DNA of 64,000 bases from Pseudomonas benzenivorans (GTDB lineage Bacteria > Pseudomonadota > Gammaproteobacteria > Pseudomonadales > Pseudomonadaceae). This document shows, one piece after another, positions 1-8,888 of this stretch. The notes below the pieces were generated by a model that saw nothing but the letters and a program-made list of their open reading frames with translations, ran no database searches and was not told the DNA's origin. A program made the translations under genes and the position numbers. Positions within the stretch are counted from its first letter, which is position 1. The number at the start of each line of letters is the position of its first letter. The DNA lies in contig NZ_CP073346.1 of assembly GCF_024397895.1 (NCBI RefSeq), positions 1,860,001 through 1,924,000 of the forward strand. Reading direction: 5' to 3'.

Positions 1-100
1 CTTCGGCGGCATCAAGTCCTCGGGCCTGGGCCGCGAAGGCTCCAAGTACGGCATCGAGGACTACCTGGAAATCAAATACACCCTGATGGGCGGGCTGTAG
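1..100 (+). CDS. aldehyde dehydrogenase, C-terminal end (partial)
   Basis: Reading from base 2, the last 32 codons end in TAG. They encode the C-terminal signature of NAD(P)-dependent aldehyde dehydrogenases of the succinate-semialdehyde type: an [13 protein letters not shown] motif followed by a [11 protein letters not shown] tail. The enzyme would oxidise an aldehyde to a carboxylate. Only the tail is visible, so the substrate cannot be judged. The next gene starts 22 bases downstream behind a GAGGAGAG ribosome site, so the two are probably co-transcribed, and the enzyme probably belongs to the putative GntR-controlled catabolic module that follows. Confidence 0.85.
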   Translation, partial: FGGIKSSGLGREGSKYGIEDYLEIKYTLMGGL

Positions 101-122
101 GCCCGCATCCGAGGAGAGCGCC

Positions 123-512
123 ATGAGCAACGAAAAGTACGAAAAGGGGCTGGCGATCCGCACCCAGGTGCTGGGCGAGGCCTATGTCAGCAAGTCGATC
201 GACAACGCCGACGACTTCAACCGCCCCCTGCAGGAGCTGGTCACCGAGTACTGCTGGGGCCATGTCTGGGGCCGCGACGGCTTATCCCTGGCCGAACGCA
301 GCATGATAAACTTGGCCATGATTTCGGCGCTCAATCGCCCGCATGAGCTGAAGCTGCATATCCGTGGCGCCTTGCGCAACGGTCTCAGCCGTGAGCAGAT
401 TCGCGAGATCCTGCTACAGGTCGGCATCTATTGCGGCGTACCCGCTGCCGTGGACAGTTTCCGCATCGCCCGCGAAGCCTTCGCCGAGGCTGATGCCGAA
501 AGCCAAGCCTAA
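123..512 (+). CDS. carboxymuconolactone decarboxylase (CMD) family protein
   Basis: 129 aa. The protein has the all-helical CMD fold signature, including a central LSLAERSMINLAMISAL segment and a C-terminal REQIREILLQVGIYCGVPAA segment typical of PcaC-like proteins. The redox CxxC of AhpD-type members is absent, so it is closer to 4-carboxymuconolactone decarboxylase than to the peroxidase branch. It starts behind a good GAGGAGAG site and follows the aldehyde dehydrogenase closely. A terminator lies 26 bases after the stop. In catabolic clusters such proteins often act as decarboxylases or lactone/tautomer enzymes; the substrate here is unknown. Confidence 0.8.
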   Translation: MSNEKYEKGLAIRTQVLGEAYVSKSIDNADDFNRPLQELVTEYCWGHVWGRDGLSLAERSMINLAMISALNRPHELKLHIRGALRNGLSREQIREILLQVGIYCGVPAAVDSFRIAREAFAEADAESQA

Positions 513-537
513 ACCCAGGCCTGAAGCAAACATTCCG

Positions 538-577
538 AGCACCCTCGATCCAGCGATCTGGGTGCTTTTTGCTTTTT
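538..577 (+). terminator. intrinsic terminator after the CMD gene
   Basis: AGCACCC (538-544) pairs with GGGTGCT (560-566), with an inner GATC/GATC pairing, and is followed by T runs at 566-570 and 573-577. It separates the dehydrogenase/CMD unit from the regulator gene, which begins only 29 bases later. Confidence 0.8.
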
Positions 578-606
578 TACGGACAGTCCCAACCAGAGCG
601 GAACCC

Positions 607-1927
<1,321 letters not shown>

Positions 1928-1948
1928 AGCAGTCGCCGCCGCACGGGG

Positions 1949-2242
1949 TCAGGGTACGCAGCCCTCGACTATGATCACCTCGGCCAGGGCCGCACCCTGG
2001 CGGTGGCCGCAGGCGTCCTGGTACTCGGCCGAGCGGTAGCAGGCCAGGGCCTGCTCGTAGGACGCGAATTCGATGACCACGCTGCGCTGCGGCGTCGCCC
2101 GCCCCTCCAGCGCCTCGGCGCGCCCACCCCGGGCCAGGATCCGCCCGCCGTGCTGGGCGATGGCTGCCGGCGCCCGGCAGCTGTATTCGCCATACTGCTC
2201 GGGGTCGGTCACATCGACATGGGCAATCCAGTAAGCCTTCAT
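1949..2242 (-). CDS. DUF1330 family protein
   Basis: 97 aa. It is a small dimeric ferredoxin-like-fold protein of the DUF1330 family: an MKAYWIAHVDVTDPEQYGEY start, a central GGRILARGG turn, and the SVVIEFASYEQALACYRS segment typical of the family. The biochemical role of the family is not established. A strong GAGGTAAAG ribosome site precedes the ATG. It is divergent from the RibB-like gene, and a 14-bp perfect palindrome with the shared operator core lies between the two starts, so both are likely controlled together. Confidence 0.85.
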   Translation of the reverse strand: MKAYWIAHVDVTDPEQYGEYSCRAPAAIAQHGGRILARGGRAEALEGRATPQRSVVIEFASYEQALACYRSAEYQDACGHRQGAALAEVIIVEGCVP

Positions 2243-2274
2243 CTTTACCTCGGGTGCTCGTCAGAATTTCGTAA

Positions 2275-2288
2275 TATGGTATACCATA
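2275..2288. promoter_or_regulatory. GntR-type operator, site 1 (TATGGTATACCATA)
   Basis: A perfect 14-bp palindrome lies between the divergent DUF1330 and RibB-like genes, 33 and 48 bases from their starts. It shares the GGTATACC core with three other sites at 3674, 6321 and 7659, and it matches the TGGT-NN-ACCA form used by FadR-subfamily GntR proteins. Binding by the regulator at 607-1359 is inferred. Confidence 0.7.
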
Positions 2289-2336
2289 CGGCCTGTCGAA
2301 CAACCGCTACCCATCGCAAACCCTGAGAGCATTGGC

Positions 2337-3446
2337 ATGGCATTCAACAGCATCGAAGAAATCATCGAAGACTTCCGCCAGGGCAAGATGGTCCTGCTGG
2401 TCGACGACGAGGACCGCGAGAACGAGGGCGACCTGCTACTGGCCGCAGAAGCCTGCACACCGGCCGCGATCAACTTCATGGCCCGCGAGGCGCGCGGCCT
2501 GATCTGCCTGACCCTGACCGACGAGCACTGCCAGCGCCTCGGCCTGGAGCAGATGGTGCCGAGCAACGGCAGCGCCTTCTCCACCGCCTTCACCATCTCC
2601 ATCGAGGCCGCCACTGGGGTGACCACCGGCATCTCCGCCGCCGACCGCGCGCGCACCGTGCTGGCCGCCGTGGCGCCGGACGCCAAGGCCGAAGACCTGG
2701 TGCAACCCGGGCATATCTTCCCCCTGCGCGCCCGCGACGGTGGCGTGCTCAACCGCGCCGGGCACACCGAGGCCGGCTGCGACCTGGCGCGCCTGGCCGG
2801 CTTCAGCCCGGCGTCGGTGATAGTCGAGGTGATGAACGAGGACGGCAGCATGGCCCGTCGCCCCGACCTGGAGAAGTTCGCCGCCCAGCACGGCATCAAG
2901 ATCGGCACCATCGCCGACCTGATCCACTACCGCCTGAGCACCGAACACACCGTGACCCGCATCGGCGAGCGCGAGCTGCCCACGGTGCACGGCGACTTCC
3001 GCCTGATCACCTACGAGGACCGCATCGAAGGCGGCGTGCACATGGCCATGGTGATGGGCGAGATCGAGCGCGACGAGCCGACCCTGGTGCGCGTGCACGT
3101 GATCGACCCGCTGCGCGACCTGGTCGGCGCCGAGTACACCGGCCCGCAGAACTGGACGCTGTGGGCGGCGCTGCAGAAGGTCGCCGAGGAAGGTCGCGGC
3201 GTGGTGGTGGTGCTGGCCAACAACGAGTCGTCCCAGGCCCTGCTGGAACGCGTGCCGCAACTGACCCAGCCACGCCAGCAGTTCAACCGCTCGCAGTCGC
3301 GCATCTACTCGGAGGTCGGCACCGGCGCGCAGATCCTCCAGGACATCGGCGTCGGCAAGCTGCGCCACCTCGGCGCGCCGCTGAAGTACGCCGGCCTGAC
3401 CGGCTACGACCTGGAAGTGGTGGAAACCCTGACGTTCGGCGGCTGA
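2337..3446 (+). CDS. ribB: 3,4-dihydroxy-2-butanone-4-phosphate synthase with degenerate GTP cyclohydrolase II-like domain (RibBX type)
   Basis: 369 aa. The N-terminal RibB domain (about residues 1-200) carries the metal and substrate motifs [16 protein letters not shown] and [14 protein letters not shown]. It would convert ribulose 5-phosphate to the four-carbon precursor of riboflavin. The C-terminal half (about 205-369) resembles RibA but lacks the zinc-binding cysteines and the catalytic region of active GTP cyclohydrolase II, the RibBX pattern known in Pseudomonas. This copy sits apart from a housekeeping rib operon, behind the shared operator and next to flavin reductase and monooxygenase genes. 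It is therefore probably a catabolic paralogue that raises FMN supply when the pathway is on. Confidence 0.88.
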   Translation: MAFNSIEEIIEDFRQGKMVLLVDDEDRENEGDLLLAAEACTPAAINFMAREARGLICLTLTDEHCQRLGLEQMVPSNGSAFSTAFTISIEAATGVTTGISAADRARTVLAAVAPDAKAEDLVQPGHIFPLRARDGGVLNRAGHTEAGCDLARLAGFSPASVIVEVMNEDGSMARRPDLEKFAAQHGIKIGTIADLIHYRLSTEHTVTRIGERELPTVHGDFRLITYEDRIEGGVHMAMVMGEIERDEPTLVRVHVIDPLRDLVGAEYTGPQNWTLWAALQKVAEEGRGVVVVLANNESSQALLERVPQLTQPRQQFNRSQSRIYSEVGTGAQILQDIGVGKLRHLGAPLKYAGLTGYDLEVVETLTFGG

Positions 3447-3500
3447 CGCACCGCGGCAGTCGACTCCCGGCCAGCGCGCCACTGCGCCGGCCGATCCCCG

Positions 3501-3536
3501 CAGCCCCTTGCGCCTGCCGCCCAGGCCAAGGGGCTG
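3501..3536 (+). terminator. terminator-like hairpin after the ribB paralogue
   Basis: CAGCCCCTTG (3501-3510) pairs perfectly with CAAGGGGCTG (3527-3536), with a nested GCCTG/CAGGC pairing in the loop. The following GTGTGTTT is only a weak T tract. Confidence 0.6.
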
Positions 3537-3671
3537 TGTGTTTCCGGCCCCGATGCAGGCGCCTGGCTTCGGCCCCGTTCCCGCCCCCTAGTCAACCGGC
3601 CCTGGCCGAGCCGATCAGCAGCGGACGACCGTTCGCCGCCGACCACAAATAATTCTTGCGAACACTGTATT

Positions 3672-3683
3672 ACGGTATACCAT
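3672..3683. promoter_or_regulatory. GntR-type operator, site 2
   Basis: ACGGTATACCAT contains the GGTATACC core (3674-3681) with one mismatched arm pair. The upstream context GTATTAC is shared with site 3. It lies 87 bases before the flavin reductase start, and a -10-like TATACC overlaps it, which fits repression. Confidence 0.65.
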
Positions 3684-3770
3684 CATCCACATCGAATCGC
3701 CGGAACAAGCCGGCGATGCCAGCCCCACCATGGCTGCCGGTCGCAGCCACGCTCTGCCGAGGTACTCGAG

Positions 3771-4256
3771 ATGATCGACGCAACTGCCTACAAACACGTC
3801 ATGGGCTCCTTCCCCTCCGGCGTCACCGTGATCACCACCCTGGACGATAACGGCGGCATCGTCGGCCTCACCGCCAGCGCCTTCAGTTCGCTGTCCATGG
3901 ACCCGGCCCTGGTGCTGTTCTGCCCCAACTACAGCTCCGACTCCTACCCGGCGCTGATCAAGAGCCAGCGCTTCGCCATTCACCTGCTGTCCGCCGAGCA
4001 GCAGGGCGAGGCCTACGCCTTCGCCCGCAAGGGCAGCGACAAGGCCAAGGGCATCGAGTGGAGCCTCAGCGAACTGGGCAACCCGATCCTGCGCAACGCC
4101 ACCGCGATCATCGAGTGCGAGCTGTGGCGCGAGTACGAAGGCGGCGACCACGCCATCCTGGTCGGCGCGGTGAAGAACCTGATCGTGCCGGAGCAGGAAG
4201 TCGCGCCCATGGTCTATTGCCGCGGCAAGATGGGCGCCCTGCCCGCCTTCGCCTGA
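3771..4256 (+). CDS. flavin reductase domain protein (NAD(P)H:FMN oxidoreductase)
   Basis: 161 aa, a typical length for the reductase component of two-component flavin monooxygenases (RutF/HpaC-like fold). Family features include FPSGVTVITT near residue 13, a LTASAFSSLSMDPALVLFC flavin-binding stretch, and SQRFAIHLLSAEQQ. It would reduce FMN with NAD(P)H and pass FMNH2 to a partner oxygenase; the luciferase-like enzyme at 6472-7515 is the obvious candidate. It has its own operator-bearing promoter region. The natural electron donor and flavin preference cannot be read from the sequence. Confidence 0.87.
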   Translation: MIDATAYKHVMGSFPSGVTVITTLDDNGGIVGLTASAFSSLSMDPALVLFCPNYSSDSYPALIKSQRFAIHLLSAEQQGEAYAFARKGSDKAKGIEWSLSELGNPILRNATAIIECELWREYEGGDHAILVGAVKNLIVPEQEVAPMVYCRGKMGALPAFA

Positions 4257-4275
4257 GCCTTCCCCCCTTGATACC

Positions 4276-4307
4276 CGCCCGGGGCTGGCGCGATCCGGCC
4301 CCGGGCG
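4276..4307. terminator. convergent hairpin between flavin reductase and chemoreceptor genes
   Basis: CGCCCGGGGC (4276-4285) pairs perfectly with GCCCCGGGCG (4298-4307) in the 60-base gap between convergent genes. There is no T tract, so terminator activity is uncertain. Confidence 0.45.
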
Positions 4308-4316
4308 CGACACACC

Positions 4317-6263
4317 TCAGGTCTTGAAGCGCCGGATCAGCGCGCTCAGCTCCTCGGACAGGCCCGCCAGGGTCTTGGCATCCACGCTGGTGGTCCCGGC
4401 CAGGTCTGCCACCAGGCGGGCATCGGCGTGGATCTGGCTGATGTGCCGGTTGATGTCTTCGGCCACCTGATGCTGCTCCTCGGCGGCCGTGGCGATCTGG
4501 GTGTTCATGTCGCGAATCACATCCACCGCATCGCGAATCCGCTCGAAACTGGCACTCGCCTGGCTGATCGAGGCCACCGTCAGCTGCGACACCTCGAGGC
4601 TGCCCTGCATCTGCGTGCCCATCTGCTGGGTGCGCCGCGCCAGGCCGCCGAGCAGGCCATCGATTTCCTCGGTGGAGTCGGCGGTGCGCTTGGCCAGGGC
4701 GCGCACCTCATCGGCGACCACTGCGAAACCGCGGCCCTGCTCACCGGCGCGGGCGGCTTCGATGGCCGCATTGAGCGCCAGCAGGTTGGTCTGCTCGGCG
4801 ATCGAGCGGATGGTGCCGAGGATCGACTGGATATCCTGGCTGTCCTGCTCCAGTTGGCGCATGGCGCCGGCCGACTGCTGAATCTCGCCGCTCAGACGGT
4901 TGACCCGCTCGACCGCCTCGTCGATCTGCCGCTGCCCGGCATGGGCCTGGCGCTGTCCGCTGTCGGCGGACTCGGCGGCCTGGGTGCAGGAACGCGCAAC
5001 CTCATTGGCGGTCATGACCATCTCATGGAAGGCGGTGGACACCATGTCCACCGCCTCACGCTGGCGCGCCGCCACCTCGGCCATCTCCCCGGCCACCTCG
5101 CTGGAGCTGCCGGAACTGCTGTGAATCTGCCCCGCCGCCTGGCCGATGCGCTGGATCAGCTGGCGGATGCTGCCGAGGAACTGGTTGAACCAGCCGGCCA
5201 ACTGCGCGGTTTCATCCGCACCGCGCACCGCCAGGCTGCCGGTCAGGTCGCCGTCGCCCTGGGCGATGCCCTCCAGGCCACCCGCCACCGAGCGGATCGG
5301 ACGGACGATCAGGCCGGCGAACCAGGCGCCGACGAAGGCGAACAGCACGGCCAGGGCCAGGGCGATGGCGGCGATCAGCCACGCCAGGCGGGTGGCGGAA
5401 CCGAACACCTCGTCCTGGCGAATCAGGCCAACGAAACGCCAGCCCAGCTGTTCGGACGGCCACACATTGGCCATATAGCGCTGGCCATCGATCTGCACTT
5501 CCACCAGGCCCTGCTCGGCCCGGGCCAGCTCGCTGTAGCCACCGCCCAGCTCCGCGAGGCGCTTGAAGTTGTGCGCCGGCTCGCTCGGGTCCACCAGCAC
5601 GGTACCGTTGTCTTCCATCAGCAGCAGATAGCCACTGTCACCCAGCTTGATCTGCTTGACCAGGTCGGTCAGCTGCTTGAGCGACACATCGATATTCACC
5701 ACCCCACCCGGGCTGCCCAGGCGGTTGGCGAAGCTGCGCACCGTGCTGACCAGCACCACATCGTCCGCCGCCCAATAGTAGGCCGCGGTGCGCCGGGTCT
5801 TGCCCGGCTCGGCCATGGCGGCCTGGTACCAGGGACGCGTGCGCGGGTCGTAGTTGCTCAGGTTCGGATCGCCCGGCCAGAACACATAGCCGCCCTCGCG
5901 GGTGCCCAGGGACAGGTAGGCGTAGGCCGGATGACTGGCGGCCAGGGCGGCGAACAACTCGAATACCCGCTGGTCCTGCGCGCCCATCTCGACCTGCGCG
6001 GCGTCGGCGGCGATATAGCGCTTGAGGTCGCCGTCGATCGCCGTGAGCTGCGGCTGACTGGCGAGAAAATCGACGTTCTGGCGGATGCTCTCGAAGAACA
6101 GCTGCATGGCATTGTCGACCTGGCGGATCTCCCGGGCGCTGCTGTCGAGGAACGCCGTGCGTGCTTCACTGCGCAGATTCAGGATGATCAGCAGCGCGAC
6201 CAGGATGACCGGCACGCAGGCAATCACCGCGAACGCCAGGGTTAACTTCTGCTTGATGTTCAT
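4317..6263 (-). CDS. methyl-accepting chemotaxis protein with dCache ligand-binding domain
   Basis: 648 aa. TM1 is at about residues 8-30, followed by a periplasmic dCache domain (about 35-280), TM2 near 300, a HAMP domain, and a cytoplasmic signalling domain with the conserved tip [20 protein letters not shown]. The dCache domain has Y138-x4-R143-x-W145-Y146 and a later NIDV aspartate, the pattern reported for amino-acid- and amine-binding dCache receptors. The ligand is therefore probably an amino acid or amine (inference). The start has an AGGAGAGG site. It is divergent from the monooxygenase gene with a shared operator between them, so chemotaxis may be induced together with catabolism. 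Confidence 0.9.
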   Translation of the reverse strand: MNIKQKLTLAFAVIACVPVILVALLIILNLRSEARTAFLDSSAREIRQVDNAMQLFFESIRQNVDFLASQPQLTAIDGDLKRYIAADAAQVEMGAQDQRVFELFAALAASHPAYAYLSLGTREGGYVFWPGDPNLSNYDPRTRPWYQAAMAEPGKTRRTAAYYWAADDVVLVSTVRSFANRLGSPGGVVNIDVSLKQLTDLVKQIKLGDSGYLLLMEDNGTVLVDPSEPAHNFKRLAELGGGYSELARAEQGLVEVQIDGQRYMANVWPSEQLGWRFVGLIRQDEVFGSATRLAWLIAAIALALAVLFAFVGAWFAGLIVRPIRSVAGGLEGIAQGDGDLTGSLAVRGADETAQLAGWFNQFLGSIRQLIQRIGQAAGQIHSSSGSSSEVAGEMAEVAARQREAVDMVSTAFHEMVMTANEVARSCTQAAESADSGQRQAHAGQRQIDEAVERVNRLSGEIQQSAGAMRQLEQDSQDIQSILGTIRSIAEQTNLLALNAAIEAARAGEQGRGFAVVADEVRALAKRTADSTEEIDGLLGGLARRTQQMGTQMQGSLEVSQLTVASISQASASFERIRDAVDVIRDMNTQIATAAEEQHQVAEDINRHISQIHADARLVADLAGTTSVDAKTLAGLSEELSALIRRFKT

Positions 6264-6319
6264 CCTCTCTCCTTGGGTACGGTGCGTTGGGCAGAAAAAT
6301 TTTGTGGATACTGCGTATT

Positions 6320-6331
6320 ATGGTATACCAA
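6320..6331. promoter_or_regulatory. GntR-type operator, site 3
   Basis: TGGTATACCA (6321-6330) is a perfect 10-bp palindrome preceded by GTATTA, as at site 2. It lies 57 bases from the chemoreceptor start and 141 from the monooxygenase start, so it can control both. A -35-like TTGTGG (6302-6307) and a -10-like TATACC (6324-6329, 16-base spacing) overlap it on the + strand. Confidence 0.65.
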
Positions 6332-6471
6332 CACACAACGTTCCGCTCAGCCATTTACTGGCCGTCTACCCGACGCAGCGGAATCAACCGCGATGCAGCG
6401 CCGCGCGCTCTTCACCCTTTCGGCCGACCACCGGGCTACGGCCGCTCAGCAACAGGTTCGAGGTAAATGCC

Positions 6472-7515
6472 ATGAAGTTTTCATTGTTCGTGCATATGGA
6501 GCGCTACGACGAGCAAGTCAGCCATCGTCAACTGTTCGAGAATCTCACCGAGTTGACCCTGATGGCCGAGGCCGGCGGCTTCAGCACCGTCTGGATCGGC
6601 GAGCATCACGCGATGGAATACACCATCTCGCCGAGCCCGATGCCGCTGCTGTCCTACCTGGCTGGCAAGACCACGACCATTCGCCTGGGCGCCGGCACCA
6701 TCATCGCGCCGTTCTGGCATCCCATCCGCGTCGCCGGCGAGTGCGCCCTGCTCGACGTGATCAGCAACGGTCGCATGGAAGTGGGCCTGGCCCGCGGCGC
6801 CTACCAGTACGAATTCGACCGCATGGCCGGTGGCATGCCGGCCTCCTCGGGTGGCCAGCACCTGCGCGAGATGGTCCCGGTGGTCAAGGCCCTGTGGCAG
6901 GGCGACTACGCCCACGACGGCGAGATCTGGAAGTTCCCCAGCTCCACCTCCTCGCCCAAACCGGTACAGCAACCGGGCCCGCCCGTGTGGATCGCCGCTC
7001 GCGACCCCGACTCGCACAACTTCGCGGTGAAAAACGGCTGCAACGTGATGGTCACCCCGCTGATGAAGGGCGACGAAGAAGTGGTCGACCTGATGAACAA
7101 GTTCGAGACCGCCCTGGCCAACAACCCCGAGGTGCCGCGCCCGCAACTGATGGTGCTGCGCCATACCCACGTGCACAGCGAAGATGACCCGGAAGGCTGG
7201 CAGGTCGGCGCCAAGGCCATCTCGCGCTTCTACCGCACCTTCGACGCCTGGTTCGGCAACAAGCAGACCCCGGTCAACGGCCTGCTGGCGCCGAGCCCGG
7301 AAGAGAAGTTCAAGGAGCGCCCGGAGTTCGAGCTGGAGAACATCCACAAGAACACCATGATCGGCACCCCCGAGGAGATCATCGCCCGCATCCGCCACTA
7401 CCAGGAACTGGGCGTCGACGAGTTCAGCTTCTGGGCCGACAACGGCCTGTCCCACGAGGAAAAGAAGCAGTCCCTGGAGCTGTTCATCAAGCACGTGGTG
7501 CCGGCGTTCCGCTGA
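6472..7515 (+). CDS. LLM-class (bacterial luciferase-like) flavin-dependent monooxygenase
   Basis: 347 aa TIM-barrel flavin monooxygenase. Features are the N-terminal FSLFVHMERYD strand, the WIGEHHAMEY segment with the His pair of luciferase-like enzymes, RLGAGTIIAPFWHPIRVAGE, and the GRMEVGLARGAYQYEFDRM loop. It would use reduced FMN and O2 to oxygenate a substrate, fed by the flavin reductase upstream and the extra ribB gene. The first in-frame ATG with family similarity is at 6472. The substrate cannot be inferred; aldehyde dehydrogenase and CMD proteins in the same module suggest an aldehyde-producing cleavage followed by further oxidation. Confidence 0.9.
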   Translation: MKFSLFVHMERYDEQVSHRQLFENLTELTLMAEAGGFSTVWIGEHHAMEYTISPSPMPLLSYLAGKTTTIRLGAGTIIAPFWHPIRVAGECALLDVISNGRMEVGLARGAYQYEFDRMAGGMPASSGGQHLREMVPVVKALWQGDYAHDGEIWKFPSSTSSPKPVQQPGPPVWIAARDPDSHNFAVKNGCNVMVTPLMKGDEEVVDLMNKFETALANNPEVPRPQLMVLRHTHVHSEDDPEGWQVGAKAISRFYRTFDAWFGNKQTPVNGLLAPSPEEKFKERPEFELENIHKNTMIGTPEEIIARIRHYQELGVDEFSFWADNGLSHEEKKQSLELFIKHVVPAFR

Positions 7516-7535
7516 GCCCCAGCTGAGCAGCACAG

Positions 7536-7566
7536 AAAGCCAGATCAGCGATGATCTGGCTTTTTT
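7536..7566 (+). terminator. intrinsic terminator after the monooxygenase
   Basis: AAAGCCAGATCA (7536-7547) pairs with TGATCTGGCTTT (7552-7563) around a GCGA tetraloop and runs into six Ts (7561-7566). It is a textbook rho-independent terminator. Confidence 0.92.
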
Positions 7567-7656
7567 CGTTCAGCCGCGAAAATGCGCATCCGCGACAGGA
7601 TGGTAATAACCAGATCGTATAAATGTGCGGCCGGTCTAGTCATGTATTACGGCATG

Positions 7657-7668
7657 CTGGTATACCGA
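7657..7668. promoter_or_regulatory. GntR-type operator, site 4
   Basis: The GGTATACC core (7659-7666) lies 66 bases before the binding-protein start. The outer arms are imperfect. A nearby GTATTACGG (7644-7652) repeats the left flank of site 2, followed by a degenerate half-site. Confidence 0.55.
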
Positions 7669-7731
7669 ATCCCACAATTAGAACGCGATCCATCGCAGCA
7701 TGGATTCGCCGCACACGCTGGGGGTTTGGTT

Positions 7732-8748
7732 ATGAAGTTGGCAAGACCGGTTTTCGTCCTGTTGGGCGCCTTGTGGGTGGGCAGCCAAGTCGCTGAGGCG
7801 CAGGAGAGCCTGACCTTCGTCAGCTGGGGCGGCTCGACTCAGACCGCCCAGCAGAAAGCCTGGGCGGAGCCTTTCAGCCGGGAAACCGGTATCGCCGTTC
7901 AGCAGGCCGGCCCCACCGACTATGCCGCGTTCAAGGCCATGGTCGAAAGCGGCGACGTGACCTGGGACGTGGTCGACGTCGAACCGGACTTCGCCCTGCG
8001 CGCCGGCCGCGAGGGCCTGCTCGAGCCCATGGACTTCAAGCAGATCGCCCAGACGCAGATCGACCCGCGCTTCGTTACCCTCTACGCCGTGGGTTCCTTC
8101 TACTTCTCCTTCGTCCTCGGCTACAACAGCGAGCAACTCACCGCGCAGCCCCAGGACTGGGCGGCGCTGTTCGACACCCGCAACTTCCCCGGCAAGCGCG
8201 CGCTGTACAAGTGGCCGAGCCCTGGCGTTCTGGAACTGGCGCTGCTGGCCGATGGCGTTGCCGCCGAGCGCCTCTACCCGCTGGACCTGGACCGCGCCTT
8301 CGCCAAGCTCGAGCAGATCAAGGCCGATATCCTCTGGTGGGACAGCGGCGAGGAGTCCCAGCGCCTGCTGACCTCGGGCGAGGCCAGCCTGGGGATGTTC
8401 TGGAACGGCCGGGTCGGTGCCCTGCAGCAGAGTGGAGCGCCGGTCGGCATCAGCTGGCAGCAGAACCTGGTCAGCGGTGACTTCCTGGTGATTCCTCGCG
8501 GCGCCAAGAATGCCCGGGCCGCCAAGCGCTTCCTCGGTTTCGCCAGCAGCCCGCAAGCCCAGGCCGACTTCGCCATCCTCAGCGGCTATGCCCCTGTCAA
8601 CCTGCAGAGCCCGAGCAAGGTGCCGGCGGTGCTGGCGGACAACCTGCCCAGCGCCCACAGCGACAGCCAGGTGACCCTGGATTTCAAATACTGGAGCAAG
8701 CACGGCGAGACCATCGCCGAGCGCTGGCAGGCCTGGCAGCGGCAGTAA
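7732..8748 (+). CDS. periplasmic substrate-binding protein of ABC transporter, polyamine (PotD/PotF) type
   Basis: 338 aa from the ATG at 7732. It has a Sec signal peptide (about residues 1-23, likely cleavage after AEA). The mature part starts ESLTFVSWGGS, the usual first strand of iron/polyamine-type binding proteins. It carries WDVVDVEPDF and later IPRGAKNARAAKRFLGF, common to PotD-like proteins. It would bind a small, probably cationic or amino-containing solute in the periplasm. No permease or ATPase gene is nearby, so it either works with transporter genes elsewhere, perhaps upstream of the window, or presents ligand to the chemoreceptor. The operator-like site upstream ties it to the putative GntR regulon. 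Confidence 0.85.
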   Translation: MKLARPVFVLLGALWVGSQVAEAQESLTFVSWGGSTQTAQQKAWAEPFSRETGIAVQQAGPTDYAAFKAMVESGDVTWDVVDVEPDFALRAGREGLLEPMDFKQIAQTQIDPRFVTLYAVGSFYFSFVLGYNSEQLTAQPQDWAALFDTRNFPGKRALYKWPSPGVLELALLADGVAAERLYPLDLDRAFAKLEQIKADILWWDSGEESQRLLTSGEASLGMFWNGRVGALQQSGAPVGISWQQNLVSGDFLVIPRGAKNARAAKRFLGFASSPQAQADFAILSGYAPVNLQSPSKVPAVLADNLPSAHSDSQVTLDFKYWSKHGETIAERWQAWQRQ

Positions 8749-8795
8749 GGCGGCTCGACGCCGACTTCGCGGCCTGCCGGGCTCGGTGTAGGCAC

Positions 8796-8828
8796 AAAAA
8801 AAAGGCGGCCCCAACTGGCGGGGCCGCC
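8796..8828 (-). terminator. terminator of the thiolase gene (minus strand)
   Basis: GGCGGCCCC (8804-8812) pairs with GGGGCCGCC (8820-8828). The flanking A8 (8796-8803) gives a T tract on the minus strand, just past the thiolase stop. Confidence 0.85.
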
Positions 8829-8888
8829 CTCAATCATGGAGTTGCGTACATCGCGTGGCCGCGATGACAGACGGCCACAGTTATTGGA

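Larger units (their letters stand above)
3447..3770. other. intergenic region between ribB paralogue and flavin reductase
   Basis: These 324 bases hold a terminator (3501-3536), a stretch with no recognised feature, and the second operator near 3674. I see no gene in it. Confidence 0.7.

Noticed and set aside
7601..7612. TGGTAATAACCA as a fifth GntR operator
   Set aside because: The arms match but the centre is four bases instead of two, which shifts the half-sites; kept only as a note in the promoter finding.
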